DNA from: Rhodomicrobium sp. R_RK_3 | GTDB lineage: Bacteria > Pseudomonadota > Alphaproteobacteria > Rhizobiales > Rhodomicrobiaceae | Reading direction: 5' to 3' | Assembly: GCF_002198715.1 (NCBI RefSeq) | Contig: NZ_MWLK01000006.1 | Coordinates: 124,001-188,000, forward strand | Length of the DNA stretch: 64,000 nucleotides | Shown: positions 1 through 8,610 of the stretch, in pieces | How the letters are laid out: each line of letters opens with the position of its first letter | Numbering within the stretch: the stretch's first letter is position 1 | Position numbers and translations under genes: made by a program | Notes under the pieces: generated by a model | The model's database searches: none | Told to the model about the DNA's origin: nothing | What the model saw: the letters and a program-made list of their open reading frames with translations, nothing else

Positions 1-1023
1 CTGCTCGACAGCGCCACGATGCTGGCCGACCTGGAAGCGCTGGCCGAGGTTTGCGACGCGGGCACGAAACTGATCGTCATCGGCCATGTCAACGATGTCC
101 GGCTCTACCGCGAGCTGCTGCGCCGCAATATCAGCGATTATCTGGTGGCCCCGATCCAGCCGCGCCAACTCGCCGACAGCGTCTCCGCCGCGCTGTCGGG
201 CCAATCCGCCGAGCCGCTCGGGCGGGTGATCGCCTTCATCGGTGCGAAAGGCGGCTGCGGGGCGAGCACGATCTGCCACAACACCGGCTGGACGCTGGCC
301 GAACAGCTCAAATCCGAGACCGTGATCGCCGATTTCGACCTCGCTTACGGTACGCTCGGCCTCGACTTCAACCAGGACCCCGGCCACGGCATGGGCGAAG
401 CGCTGGCCGCCGGCGAGCGGCTCGACGCAGCCATGCTCGAAAAGCTGATGACACGCTGCTCCGAGCGGCTTGGCCTGCTGACGCCGCCCTGCACGCTCGG
501 CGCGGCCGACGAGATTGCGCCCGACAGCGCCGAGCACCTCGCCGACCTGCTCAGCCAGACCGTGCCCTTCACCCTGCTCGACCTGCCGCGCGACTGGCGC
601 GGCTGGGCGCGGGCGCTGGTCGCGCGGGCCGACGACATCGTCATCGTCGCCGAGCCGGATCTGGCCAACCTGCGCAACGCCAAGAACATCATCGACGCCG
701 CCCGCGCCCTGCGCATGACCGACAAGCCGCCGATCCTGGTGCTGTCGAAGGCGGGCACGCCGCGCCGTCCGGAGATTTCCGCGCGCGATTTCGCTGCCGC
801 CGTCGATCTGGAACCGGCGGCGATCGTCGAATTCGACGCCCAGCTTTTCGGCGCGGCGGCCAATAACGGCCTGATGATCGGCGAGACGTCTCCGAAGGCG
901 AAAGTGTTGGAGCTGTTCCGCGCGCTCGCCGCGACGCTCGGCGGCAAGGCCCCGGCGGCGGGGCAGTCCTCCGGCCTGATCCGGCCGCTGATCGAACGGC
1001 TCGGCCGCCGACGCGCGCTATGA
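1..1023 (+). CDS. cpaE: Tad/Flp pilus assembly protein CpaE (TadZ), 5' end outside window
   Basis: The frame is open from base 1 with no convincing start, so the N-terminus lies upstream. The visible part begins inside a receiver-like domain (first ~60 residues) and continues into a MinD/ParA-type ATPase domain. The P-loop reads GAKGGCGAST (about residue 75 from the first Met), with Ala where ParA proteins have the second Lys, a departure common in CpaE proteins. The family acts as a localisation factor that places the Tad pilus machine at the cell pole. The stop overlaps the cpaF start by 4 bp (ATGA), indicating translational coupling in one operon. Confidence 0.9.
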   Translation: MLDSATMLADLEALAEVCDAGTKLIVIGHVNDVRLYRELLRRNISDYLVAPIQPRQLADSVSAALSGQSAEPLGRVIAFIGAKGGCGASTICHNTGWTLAEQLKSETVIADFDLAYGTLGLDFNQDPGHGMGEALAAGERLDAAMLEKLMTRCSERLGLLTPPCTLGAADEIAPDSAEHLADLLSQTVPFTLLDLPRDWRGWARALVARADDIVIVAEPDLANLRNAKNIIDAARALRMTDKPPILVLSKAGTPRRPEISARDFAAAVDLEPAAIVEFDAQLFGAAANNGLMIGETSPKAKVLELFRALAATLGGKAPAAGQSSGLIRPLIERLGRRRAL

Positions 1024-2399
1024 GCCGCGCGGCGTTCGGAAAGCGGCTGGGGCAGATGGCGCCCGCGCCGGAAGCTGTGAAACCCCGCGCCGCCGGACGC
1101 GGCTTTGTCCGCTCGGACCGGCATCACGCGATCAAGAAAGCCACCTTCGAGGCGCTGATCGACGGCATCGATCTCGGCGAGCTGGCGTCACTGGCCGCCC
1201 CCGAGGCGCGCAAGGAGATCCGCGAGCTGGCGGGCGACATCCTGCGCGGCGGGACGGCGGTGCTGACGGCCACCGAACGCGATGACATCCTTGAGGACAT
1301 CTGCAACGACGTGCTCGGCTTCGGCCCGCTCGAGCCGCTGCTGGCGCAGGACGCCATCACCGACATCATGATCAACGGCGCCCGCGAGTGCTTCGTCGAG
1401 ATCGACGGGCGGGTCAGCCCCGCGCCCGTGCAATTCGCCGACAACCAGCAGCTCGCCAATATCTGCCAACGCATCGCCAGCCGCGTCGGCCGCCGGGTCG
1501 ACGACACCGCGCCGATCTGCGACGCGCGGCTCCCCGACGGCAGCCGGGTGAACATCATCTTCCCGCCCCTCGCCCTCGACGGCCCGGCGCTGACCATCCG
1601 CAAATTCCGCCGCGAGCGACTGACTCTCGGCCAGCTCGTTGCGCTCGGCGCGCTGTCGGCGGAGGCCGAGGCGCTGCTCGGCATCATCGCCCGCTGCCGC
1701 TGCAACATCCTGATCTCCGGCGGCGCCGGCTCGGGCAAGACCACCCTGCTCAATTGCCTGACCGCCCATATCGACCCGGCCGAGCGCATCATCACCTGCG
1801 AGGACGCCGCCGAATTGCAATTGCAGCAGCCGCATGTGGTGCGGCTCGAAACCCGCCCGGCGAATCTGGAAGGCGAGGGCGCCGTGACCATGCGCGACCT
1901 CGTGCGCAACTGCCTCCGGATGCGGCCGGAGCGGATCATCGTCGGCGAGGTGCGCGGCGCCGAGGCGTTCGACCTGCTCCAGGCGATGAACAGCGGCCAT
2001 GACGGCTCGATGTCGACGCTGCACGCCAACGCGCCGCGCGAGGCCATGCACCGGCTCGAAGGCATGGTCTTGATGGCCGGTTTCGCCCTGCCCTCGCGCG
2101 CCATCCGGCAGATGATGGCCGGCGCGGTGGACATCGTCATCCAGACGGCGCGGATGCGGGACGGACGGCGGCGCGTCACCCACATCGCCGAAGTGGTCGG
2201 CATGGAGGGGGACGCCATCAGCGTGCGGGATCTCGTCCGCTTCGAGGTGCTGGGCGAGGACGCGGACGGCGCGCTGGTCGGCCGGCATCGCTTCACCGGC
2301 ATTTCGAAGCCGCGCGTTGCCGAACGCGCGCGCGATTTCGGCCTGGAACGGCAGCTTGCCGAGATTCTGGCGGCGCGCACGGGAGGCGGCGATGGCTGA
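1020..2399 (+). CDS. cpaF: Tad/Flp pilus assembly ATPase CpaF (TadA)
   Basis: 459-residue type II/IV secretion ATPase that powers assembly and retraction of the Flp pilus from the cytoplasmic face. Walker A (GGAGSGKTT) lies near residue 235. Further on come the Asp-box/Walker B and His-box region with IIVGEVRGAEAFDLL and SMSTLHANAPREA (about residues 305-340), typical of secretion ATPases. The N-terminal ~110 residues form the usual CpaF leader region with LGFGPLEPLL before the N-domain. It starts at ATG 1020 overlapping cpaE and ends inside the first codons of tadB, so the three genes form a coupled unit. Confidence 0.96.
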   Translation: MSRAAFGKRLGQMAPAPEAVKPRAAGRGFVRSDRHHAIKKATFEALIDGIDLGELASLAAPEARKEIRELAGDILRGGTAVLTATERDDILEDICNDVLGFGPLEPLLAQDAITDIMINGARECFVEIDGRVSPAPVQFADNQQLANICQRIASRVGRRVDDTAPICDARLPDGSRVNIIFPPLALDGPALTIRKFRRERLTLGQLVALGALSAEAEALLGIIARCRCNILISGGAGSGKTTLLNCLTAHIDPAERIITCEDAAELQLQQPHVVRLETRPANLEGEGAVTMRDLVRNCLRMRPERIIVGEVRGAEAFDLLQAMNSGHDGSMSTLHANAPREAMHRLEGMVLMAGFALPSRAIRQMMAGAVDIVIQTARMRDGRRRVTHIAEVVGMEGDAISVRDLVRFEVLGEDADGALVGRHRFTGISKPRVAERARDFGLERQLAEILAARTGGGDG

Positions 2400-3366
2400 G
2401 GCGGATGGGGCGGCGCTGCTGGCGGCGATCAGCGCGGCGGCGGTCGTATGCGGAGCGTTTTTCGCGGTGCTGTTTCCGGCGGCGCTTGGCGACCAGCGCA
2501 GCGCGGTATTCGAGGCCCTGCTGAAAAGCCGCTCCACCGAAGCCGTACCCGTCACGCGACCGACACGGCGCGCCCAGGCAACGGCCCTCAGATCGATCGC
2601 CCTGCGAAGACGGGCGGACCGGGCGTCGCGGCTTCAGGCGCAGATCGCGGCGGCGGGCTTGAGCTGGACCGCCGGGCAATATCTCGGCCTGTGCGCCATC
2701 GTCGGCGGTGTCGTGCTTTACACCGGCCTCGCGCTGCAATCCGGTCCCGCGACAGCGCTCACGGGGGCCTTGATTGCGGCGGTGCTCCTGCCGCAGCGCT
2801 ATCTCGATTACCGGGCCGAGCGGCGCAAGCAAGCCTTCCTCACCGCCTTCGCCGCCGCCGTCGACATGATCCTGCGCGGGGTAAAATCGGGGCTGCCGCT
2901 GATCGACTGCCTCGCCATCGCCGCCGCCGACGCCGACGATCCGGTGCGGCACGAATTCGCCGCGATCCTGGCGCAGCTCAAGGCCGGCGTGCCGCTCCCG
3001 GCGGCGGCGGAAAAACTCGCCGCCGCCATGCCGGCCGCCGAAATCCGCTTCTTCGTGGCGATCCTCTCCGTGCAAAGCCAGAGCGGCGGCAATCTCTCCG
3101 AACCGCTCGCCAATCTCTCGCGCGTGCTCCGCGACCGCCAGCGGCTCGCCGCCAAGGTGCGCATCGCCAGCGCCGAAATGCGGACATCCGCGATGGTCAT
3201 CGGCGCCCTGCCCTTCCTGGTGATCGCGGCGACGGCGATTTTCGCGCCCGCCTATATCTCGATGCTCTGGTCGAACGAGGCCGGACGCCGGGTCGCGGCG
3301 TTCTGCGCGGTGTGGCTGCTGCTCGGCATCCTGGTCCTGCGCCGCATGGCGCGGATCGAGCCGTGA
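2392..3366 (+). CDS. tadB: Tad/Flp pilus inner-membrane platform protein TadB
   Basis: A 324-residue T2SS-F family membrane protein. ATG 2392 was chosen because it follows GGAGGCG and overlaps the cpaF stop; an in-frame ATG further upstream lies inside cpaF. A membrane segment lies near residues 8-28, a pair near 95-135, and two more at the C-terminus. The cytoplasmic T2SSF domain contains the family stretches DMILRGVKSGLPLIDCL and SGGNLSEPLANLSRVLRDR. TadB and TadC form the inner-membrane platform on which CpaF works. Confidence 0.93.
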   Translation: MAEADGAALLAAISAAAVVCGAFFAVLFPAALGDQRSAVFEALLKSRSTEAVPVTRPTRRAQATALRSIALRRRADRASRLQAQIAAAGLSWTAGQYLGLCAIVGGVVLYTGLALQSGPATALTGALIAAVLLPQRYLDYRAERRKQAFLTAFAAAVDMILRGVKSGLPLIDCLAIAAADADDPVRHEFAAILAQLKAGVPLPAAAEKLAAAMPAAEIRFFVAILSVQSQSGGNLSEPLANLSRVLRDRQRLAAKVRIASAEMRTSAMVIGALPFLVIAATAIFAPAYISMLWSNEAGRRVAAFCAVWLLLGILVLRRMARIEP

Positions 3367-3376
3367 GGAGGCCGCC

Positions 3377-4426
3377 ATGCCGCCGCTTTTGAGCAATGCC
3401 GATTTCGCCATGCTGCTGGCGGGTGCCGCCGCATTCGCCGCCGTGACCGCGCTCACCATGCCCGCCGATACCGACCAGCGCGTGAGGCAGAGGCTGCGCC
3501 GCATCGCGGGCAAGGAGCGGCGCGCCAATCCGCCGGCACGCCCGGCGGGCAAGCTCAGGCGCGAGCGGCCCGGTGCGCTGGCACGGCTGATGCGCAAGCT
3601 TCGCGGCGAGGCAAGGCGCGGACCGCAGGATCTCGCCGCCCGGCTGCGCATGGCCGGACTGCGCGGCCCCGGCCCGGAAGCGCTGTTCCTGCTGCTGCCG
3701 GCCGCCGCCCCTGCCCTGCTATTCCCTGGAGCGCTCGTCGCGCTGCTCTCCCCCGCCTCGCCGCTCCCTGCCGTCCAGGCCGTCCCGCTTGCTATCGCCG
3801 CGGCCGCCCTCGGCTACGCCCTGCCGCGCCTCGTCCTCGACCAGCTCATCGCGCGGCGGCAATCCGCCATCCTGCGCGCCTTCCCCGACGCGCTCGACCT
3901 GCTGCTGATCTGCGTGCAATCCGGCATGTCCGTCGAAGCCGCGCTCGCCAAGGTCACGCGCGACATCTCCGGCCAATCCGCCGCTCTGGCGGAAGAACTC
4001 AGTTTGACCTTGGCCGAGCTGTGCTATCTGCCCGCCCGCTGGCGCGCCTACGCCAATCTCGGCGAACGAACCGGCATTGCCGCCGTAAAGCTCATCACCA
4101 CCGCCCTCGTCCAGGCCGAGCGGCATGGCAGCTCCATCGCCCAGGCGCTGACCGCCGCCGCGCTCGAATGCCGCGAGGCGCGCGCCGCCGAGGCCGAGCG
4201 CAAGGCCGCCGCCCTGCCGACATTGCTGGCGGTGCCGCTGGTCGTGTTCTTCCTGCCGGTGCTGCTGACCGTCATTCTCGGACCGGCGCTGATCGAGGCG
4301 GGCGACGCACTGCGCGTGCATGGCCGCCAGTTCATTGCCCCGGGCGCGGAAATTCGCGCGACGCATCGGCCAGCCGCGTCGTCCAGCCACCCGCCCGCGC
4401 CACTGTCCGGGCCGGGAGCCCCATGA
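3377..4426 (+). CDS. tadC: Tad/Flp pilus inner-membrane platform protein TadC
   Basis: 349-residue T2SSF family protein, ten bases after tadB. A membrane segment at residues 10-28, hydrophobic pairs near 100-150 and a C-terminal segment (LLAVPLVVFFLPVLLTVI) match TadC; the motif LDLLLICVQSGMSVEAAL is the T2SSF signature. The last ~35 residues after GPALIEAGDALR are Pro/Ser/His-rich and not membrane-like. They overlap the 3' end of the convergent TadD-like gene by 95 bp. This tail is probably a read-through extension rather than a conserved part of the protein. Confidence 0.92.
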   Translation: MPPLLSNADFAMLLAGAAAFAAVTALTMPADTDQRVRQRLRRIAGKERRANPPARPAGKLRRERPGALARLMRKLRGEARRGPQDLAARLRMAGLRGPGPEALFLLLPAAAPALLFPGALVALLSPASPLPAVQAVPLAIAAAALGYALPRLVLDQLIARRQSAILRAFPDALDLLLICVQSGMSVEAALAKVTRDISGQSAALAEELSLTLAELCYLPARWRAYANLGERTGIAAVKLITTALVQAERHGSSIAQALTAAALECREARAAEAERKAAALPTLLAVPLVVFFLPVLLTVILGPALIEAGDALRVHGRQFIAPGAEIRATHRPAASSSHPPAPLSGPGAP

Positions 4427-5114
4427 AGCGGGCAATCGCCTCGCCGCCGGCCTGCTTCAGCGCGCGCGGCAGTCTTTCGCCCGCCAGCCGCTCGGCGAGG
4501 TCGAAATCGCCTTGCACGGCGACCGCCACCGCCAGATTGCGCTTCATCCGCGCCGCATGGGCCGGCTTCAGCGCCGGCGAGGCCAGCGCCTGCCGCAACA
4601 CGGCGGCCGCTTCCGCCGCGCGGGCCTCGATCAGATAGCTGATGCCGAGATTGTTGAGCACGACGGGTTCCTGCGCCGAGAGCGAGCGCGCGAGCAGCAT
4701 CGCGCCGCGCGCCTCCACATGCTGCCCGCCGCGCTCGTCGAGCACGCCTTGCGCGGAGAGGGCACGCCAGTCATTCGGGTTCGCGGCCAGGGCGCGCGCC
4801 AGCAACAGCTCGGCCAACTCGTCCTCGCCCATCAGCACCGCCTGGCGGCCATAGGCGGAGAGCAGGCCCGGATCGTCCGGGTAGCGCCGGTGCGCCGCGC
4901 CGAGCAGCGCGAAGGCTTCGGCCTCGGAGCCCGCCGCATGCAGTGCGGCGGCGCTCTCCACCGCCTCGGCGGGCGAAGGAAAACCCGCGTTCGAAGTGAG
5001 ACGCGGGTTGCTCAGGCGATGCCATAGGGCCGGCTCCGGCGATCGTTCACCGCAGCCGGCGGCGAGGGCGGCGAAGGCGCAAAACGCGCCCAACATCGCA
5101 AATCGTATCCACAT
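4332..5114 (-). CDS. TadD-like TPR lipoprotein
   Basis: 260-residue predicted lipoprotein: the signal peptide ends in a lipobox (LAAGC, Cys at about residue 21), followed by TPR-like helices. Recognisable TPR features include AFALLGAAHRRYPDDPGLL, LLARALAANPNDWRAL and LNNLGISYLIE. TadD proteins are outer-membrane-associated pilotin-like partners of the CpaC/RcpA secretin. Here the gene faces the pilus operon instead of following tadC in the same direction, and their 3' ends overlap by 95 bp. A TATAAT box lies 18 bp before the ATG. Confidence 0.82.
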   Translation of the reverse strand: MWIRFAMLGAFCAFAALAAGCGERSPEPALWHRLSNPRLTSNAGFPSPAEAVESAAALHAAGSEAEAFALLGAAHRRYPDDPGLLSAYGRQAVLMGEDELAELLLARALAANPNDWRALSAQGVLDERGGQHVEARGAMLLARSLSAQEPVVLNNLGISYLIEARAAEAAAVLRQALASPALKPAHAARMKRNLAVAVAVQGDFDLAERLAGERLPRALKQAGGEAIARFMGLPARTVARAGGWTTRLADASREFPRPGQ

Positions 5115-5131
5115 TTTGCCAAAGTCCTTGA

Positions 5132-5137
5132 ATTATA
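5132..5137 (-). promoter_or_regulatory. candidate -10 box of the TadD-like gene
   Basis: Reading on the minus strand the hexamer is TATAAT, an exact sigma-70 -10 match, ending 18 bp before the ATG at 5114. No clear -35 hexamer is present at 17 bp spacing, which suggests an activated or weak promoter. The dyad at 5146-5166 covers the region where the -35 would be. Confidence 0.45.
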
Positions 5138-5145
5138 GACTTCAG

Positions 5146-5166
5146 TAAAATGAGATTCGCATTTTA
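5146..5166. promoter_or_regulatory. perfect 7-bp dyad, candidate operator upstream of TadD-like gene
   Basis: TAAAATG and CATTTTA form a perfect inverted repeat around a 7-nt centre (AGATTCG). It sits in AT-rich DNA directly upstream of the -10 box at 5132-5137, the position of a -35/operator region. This is visible in the sequence. A role as a regulator site (for example for a Fur-superfamily protein, whose sites are AT-rich dyads) is inference. Confidence 0.4.
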
Positions 5167-5190
5167 GAGAAATAAGTAGAATCAACGGCA

Positions 5191-5221
5191 AACGCCACCG
5201 GCCTCGCAGACCGGTGGCGTT
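5191..5221. terminator. strong hairpin between the GST gene and the TadD-like gene
   Basis: Eleven-bp perfect stem (AACGCCACCGG with CCGGTGGCGTT) around a 9-nt loop. It lies 29 bp past the GST stop on the minus strand. The T-run after the stem is weak in both directions, so it may be a Rho-independent terminator for the GST gene or an RNA-stabilising hairpin. Confidence 0.6.
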
Positions 5222-5249
5222 CATCCTCGCGGCAATCTGCACAGGCTGA

Positions 5250-5897
5250 TTATTCCGCCCGCGCCGCTTCTTCCCAGGCCTGCATCTCGGGCATGGCCAG
5301 CATGGTGTCGCGGTAGCGGGCGGCGCTGCCATCGTCGCCGAATTCGGACAGCTCGACTTGATAGGTCCGGAAGCGGCTCGCAACCGGCGCGTACATGGCG
5401 TCGGCCAGCGAGAAGGCGCCGAACAGAAAATCGCCGCCGCCGCCGAATCTGCGCCGGCAATCCCCCCAGATCGCGACAATCCGCGCAATATCGGCGCGGG
5501 CCTGTCCGCTGGCATTGTCCGGGAAGCCCAAACTGCTGGTGAAATCCATCGGGAACTCGTTCCGGAGTGCCTGAAAGCTCGAATGCATCTCGGCCGATAC
5601 CGACCGCGCGATGGCCCGCGCGTCGCGATCCGCCGGCCATAGGGATTTATTTGGATGCTGTTCAGCCAGGAACTCGATGATGGCGAGGCTATCCCCGATA
5701 GCGAGGCCGCCCGTCTTCAGCACGGGGATCTTGCCGGATGGCGAATGGGGGAGGATTTCCGACAAGGTTTCGGGCCGGCGCAAACGGATCATGGTTTCCT
5801 TGAAGGGAATGCCGAATGCGGTGAGCGCCAGCCATGGACGCAGGCTCCAGGAAGAGTATCTCTTGTCGCCGATGATCAGCTCGTAATCTTCGCCCAT
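5250..5897 (-). CDS. glutathione S-transferase family protein
   Basis: 215 residues. The N-terminal thioredoxin-like domain starts YELIIGDKRYSSWSLRPWL and contains the cis-Pro segment GKIPVLKTGG; an all-alpha domain follows. The RYSSWSLRPWL segment is characteristic of a bacterial GST group of unknown substrate. ATG 5897 was chosen because GGAG lies 9 nt before it; ATGs at 5906 and 5945 are less well placed. The gene is divergent from the M17 aminopeptidase, with 68 bp between the starts. Confidence 0.88.
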   Translation of the reverse strand: MGEDYELIIGDKRYSSWSLRPWLALTAFGIPFKETMIRLRRPETLSEILPHSPSGKIPVLKTGGLAIGDSLAIIEFLAEQHPNKSLWPADRDARAIARSVSAEMHSSFQALRNEFPMDFTSSLGFPDNASGQARADIARIVAIWGDCRRRFGGGGDFLFGAFSLADAMYAPVASRFRTYQVELSEFGDDGSAARYRDTMLAMPEMQAWEEAARAE

Positions 5898-5965
5898 ACC
5901 GCCCATCTCCAGATTTGTTTTTACCCAAGACTTTCCGATCAACACCAGAATCGTTGCAAAGAGAG

Positions 5966-7390
5966 ATGATGTTACCCGCCCTCAATGAGCTCGCAACCCA
6001 AGTCGCCGCGCTGTTCATCGACGAGAACGCCGGCGAGCCGACCTGCCCGATCTGGTTCGCCGACAGCCTTAAGGAGCCCGAGGCGCTCGCGCAAGAGCTT
6101 GCGCCGCGCGACCACGCCTGGCTGAAGGCGATCGACTTCAAGCCCGCGCCGGGCAATTGGGCGCTGCTGCCGGGCGAAGACGGGCTGGGCGGCGTGGTGT
6201 TCGGCAGGGACGGGCATGATTGGGCGAGCCCGCTGCAGGCCGGCAGCCTGCCGCCGGTGCTGCCGAAGGGCGGCTATCATTTTGCCGGCGCGGCCGAGAA
6301 TCCGGAGCTGGCCGCCATAGCCTGGGCGCTCGGCGCCTATGCCTTCCAGCATTACCAGTCGAACGGGGCGCGCGGCGAACGGCGCCTGCGGCTGCCGCCG
6401 GGCGTCAGCAAACCCGATATCGTCAGCATCGCCGCCGCCATCTGGCTCGGCCGCGATCTCATCAACACGCCCGCCAACGATCTCGGCCCGGCCGAGCTGG
6501 AGGATGCGGCGCGCGGCGTCGCCAGCCATTTCGGCGCCAAATGCGACGTCATCACCGGCGACGACCTGCTGGCCGAAAACTTTCCGCTGATCCATGCGGT
6601 GGGCCGCGCCAGCTCGCGCGAGCCGCGCCTGATCGACATCCGCTGGGGCGACGAAGCCGCGCCGAAAGTCACGCTGATCGGCAAGGGCATCTGCTTCGAC
6701 ACGGGCGGGCTGAATATCAAGCCCGGCGGCTCGATGGCGCTGATGAAGAAGGACATGGGCGGCGCGGCGACGGCCCTGTCGCTGGCGGCGATGATTATGA
6801 GCGCCGGGCTCGGCCTGCGGCTGCGCGTGCTGATCCCGACGGCAGAAAATTCCATCTCCGGCAATGCTTTCCGGCCCGGCGACGTGCTCAAGAGCCGGGC
6901 GGGCCTTACCGTCGAAGTCGGCGACACCGATGCGGAGGGACGCCTGGTGCTGGCCGATGCGCTGGCACTCGCCGATGCCGAGCAGCCCGAGAGCCTGTTC
7001 AGCTTCGCGACGCTCACCGGTTCCGCCCGCGTTGCGCTCGGCCCGGAACTGCCGCCGGTCTATTCCACCGATGCCGCGCTCGCCGCCGCGCTCACCGAAA
7101 CCGGCCGCCGCCTCGGCGACCCGATGTGGCCGATGCCGTTCTGGCAGCCCTATGACATGCTGCTCGACAGCCGCATCGCCAATGTCAGCAGCATCTACCC
7201 CGAACCCTTCGCCGGATCGGTGATGGCCGCGTTGTTTTTAAAGCGCTTTGTGAAAGCGGCGACGCGGTATACGCATTTCGATATATATGGCTGGGTGCCA
7301 AAGCCGCAGCCGGGCAAGCCTCATGGCGGGGAGCCGCAGGCCGCCCGCGCGGTGTTCGATCATCTGAAGAGGACGTTTCCGAGAGCATGA
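5966..7390 (+). CDS. leucyl aminopeptidase family protein (peptidase M17)
   Basis: 475-residue cytosolic M17 metallo-aminopeptidase. The C-terminal catalytic domain contains the two-metal signature parts VTLIGKGICFDTGGLNIK, LMKKDMGGAA, NSISGNAFRPGD and DTDAEGRLVLADAL, which carry the Lys/Asp/Glu ligands and the catalytic Arg. The N-terminal domain is divergent, as in the short PepB-like group. The start at the first of two tandem ATGs (5966/5969) follows a weak AGAG site. The stop overlaps the NlpC/P60 gene by ATGA, so the two are coupled. Confidence 0.92.
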   Translation: MMLPALNELATQVAALFIDENAGEPTCPIWFADSLKEPEALAQELAPRDHAWLKAIDFKPAPGNWALLPGEDGLGGVVFGRDGHDWASPLQAGSLPPVLPKGGYHFAGAAENPELAAIAWALGAYAFQHYQSNGARGERRLRLPPGVSKPDIVSIAAAIWLGRDLINTPANDLGPAELEDAARGVASHFGAKCDVITGDDLLAENFPLIHAVGRASSREPRLIDIRWGDEAAPKVTLIGKGICFDTGGLNIKPGGSMALMKKDMGGAATALSLAAMIMSAGLGLRLRVLIPTAENSISGNAFRPGDVLKSRAGLTVEVGDTDAEGRLVLADALALADAEQPESLFSFATLTGSARVALGPELPPVYSTDAALAAALTETGRRLGDPMWPMPFWQPYDMLLDSRIANVSSIYPEPFAGSVMAALFLKRFVKAATRYTHFDIYGWVPKPQPGKPHGGEPQAARAVFDHLKRTFPRA

Positions 7391-8256
7391 ATTCAGGTCC
7401 GCTCGATCCGCGGCGTCATGTCATCCGGGAGGACATGGCCGCCGCCTCGCTGAAGGAGAGGGTCCGCGCGCCGCGCTATTCGCAGGGCGAGCTGCGCCAG
7501 GTTGTCGGCGCTGTCGCGCCGGTGCGCATCGTGCCGCGCTTCGACGCGCCGCTGACGACCGAGGCGCTGTGCGGCGAACTCGTCACCGTCTATGACGCCG
7601 CCGAGGGCTGGGCCTGGGTGCAGCTCGAACAGGACAACTATGTCGGCTACATGCCGATGGACAATCTCTCCGCCACCATCGAGGAGCCGACCCATTGGGT
7701 GTCCTCGCGCGGCACCTTCGTCTATCCCGCGCCCGACATGAAGCGGCCGCCGATCATGCGGCTGAGCTTCAATTCCAAGGTGACGGTGGTCGGCCGCGAG
7801 GGCCGCTTCCTGGAGCTGGGGCGCGGCGGCTTCGCCTTTGGCGGCCACCTGCAGACGATGGAGGACAAGGGCAAGGATTTCGTCCGCCTCGCCGAGAAGC
7901 TGATCGGCACGCCCTATCTGTGGGGCGGGCGCTCGGGCGCCGGCATCGACTGCTCGGGCCTGGTGCAGACCTCAATGCAGGCGGCTGGCCTCTCCGCCCC
8001 GCGCGACAGCGACATGCAGGAGGCCGAGATCGGCGCCCCGCTGCCCGAGAAGGATCTCGATAAGCTCGCGCGCGGCGATCTGGTATTCTGGCGCGGCCAT
8101 GTCGGCATGGTGCAATCGGCCGAATGGATGATCCACGCCAGCGGCCACCAGATGGAGGTCGTGGTCGAGCCGATCCGCCGCGCCGTCGAGCGCATCGCCA
8201 CCACCCACGGCGACGTCACCACCATCCGCCGCATCGCCGGGCTGAAGCTGGGCTGA
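7387..8256 (+). CDS. C40 family peptidase (NlpC/P60) with N-terminal SH3-like domains
   Basis: 289 residues. The N-terminal half has two SH3-like segments (PVRIVPRFDAP..., GYMPMDNL, then VSSRGTFVYPAPDM). The C-terminal NlpC/P60 domain has the catalytic Cys in GIDCSGLVQ (about residue 190), the His in GHVGMV (about 238) and a following IHASGH. Such enzymes cleave the D-Glu to meso-DAP bond of muropeptides. The absence of a signal peptide and the coupling to the M17 aminopeptidase point to cytoplasmic muropeptide recycling, as for YkfC-type proteins; that role is inference. Confidence 0.92.
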   Translation: MNSGPLDPRRHVIREDMAAASLKERVRAPRYSQGELRQVVGAVAPVRIVPRFDAPLTTEALCGELVTVYDAAEGWAWVQLEQDNYVGYMPMDNLSATIEEPTHWVSSRGTFVYPAPDMKRPPIMRLSFNSKVTVVGREGRFLELGRGGFAFGGHLQTMEDKGKDFVRLAEKLIGTPYLWGGRSGAGIDCSGLVQTSMQAAGLSAPRDSDMQEAEIGAPLPEKDLDKLARGDLVFWRGHVGMVQSAEWMIHASGHQMEVVVEPIRRAVERIATTHGDVTTIRRIAGLKLG

Positions 8257-8576
8257 AGCCTGCGGCTCCAATCAATGTCAGGTCTCCTGGACACATCCGC
8301 CCAGTCGGGGTGCTTGCGTCGCTCGGCGTTGACATAGGGGCAGAGCGGGATGATCTTCACGCCCTCGGCGCGGGCGTCCTCGACGAGCCGGGTGGCCAGC
8401 GCGAGACCGAGGCGCAGACCGCGAAACTGCTCGGGCACGCCGGTGTGGTCGGCGCTGATGAGATTGGGGCCGAGGCGGCTGTAGACCAACTCGCCCTCCC
8501 CTTCGATGCCTTCGACGCGCGCCACATAGCGGCCTTTGCTCGGGCCGACTTCGCGGGTGATGGTGACGTTGCTCAA
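7914..8576 (-). CDS. GNAT-like acetyltransferase with apparent stop-codon loss
   Basis: The conserved part (about 95 residues, 8576 to ~8290) is a small GNAT of the NATD1/YjdJ type: LISADHTGVPEQFRGLRLG is the acetyl-CoA loop region and IIPLCPYVNAERRKHPDWADV is the family's C-terminal end. Relatives stop within a few residues of that point. Here the frame stays open for another ~375 nt, antisense to the NlpC/P60 gene. A neighbouring frame reaches TGA at 8278, as expected if one base was lost near 8290. TTG 8576 follows GGAGGGG by 8 nt; an in-frame ATG lies at 8615 without a site. Confidence 0.7.
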   Translation of the reverse strand: MSNVTITREVGPSKGRYVARVEGIEGEGELVYSRLGPNLISADHTGVPEQFRGLRLGLALATRLVEDARAEGVKIIPLCPYVNAERRKHPDWADVSRRPDIDWSRRLQPSFSPAMRRMVVTSPWVVAMRSTARRIGSTTTSIWWPLAWIIHSADCTMPTWPRQNTRSPRASLSRSFSGSGAPISASCMSLSRGAERPAACIEVCTRPEQSMPAPERPPHR

Positions 8577-8610
8577 GTGCGTTTCCCCTCCGCTTGTCAA
8601 TATCCACCTT

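Noticed and set aside
1124-2380. Long minus-strand open frame opposite cpaF
   Set aside because: High-GC shadow frame rich in Arg/Ser; cpaF has full family motifs on the plus strand.
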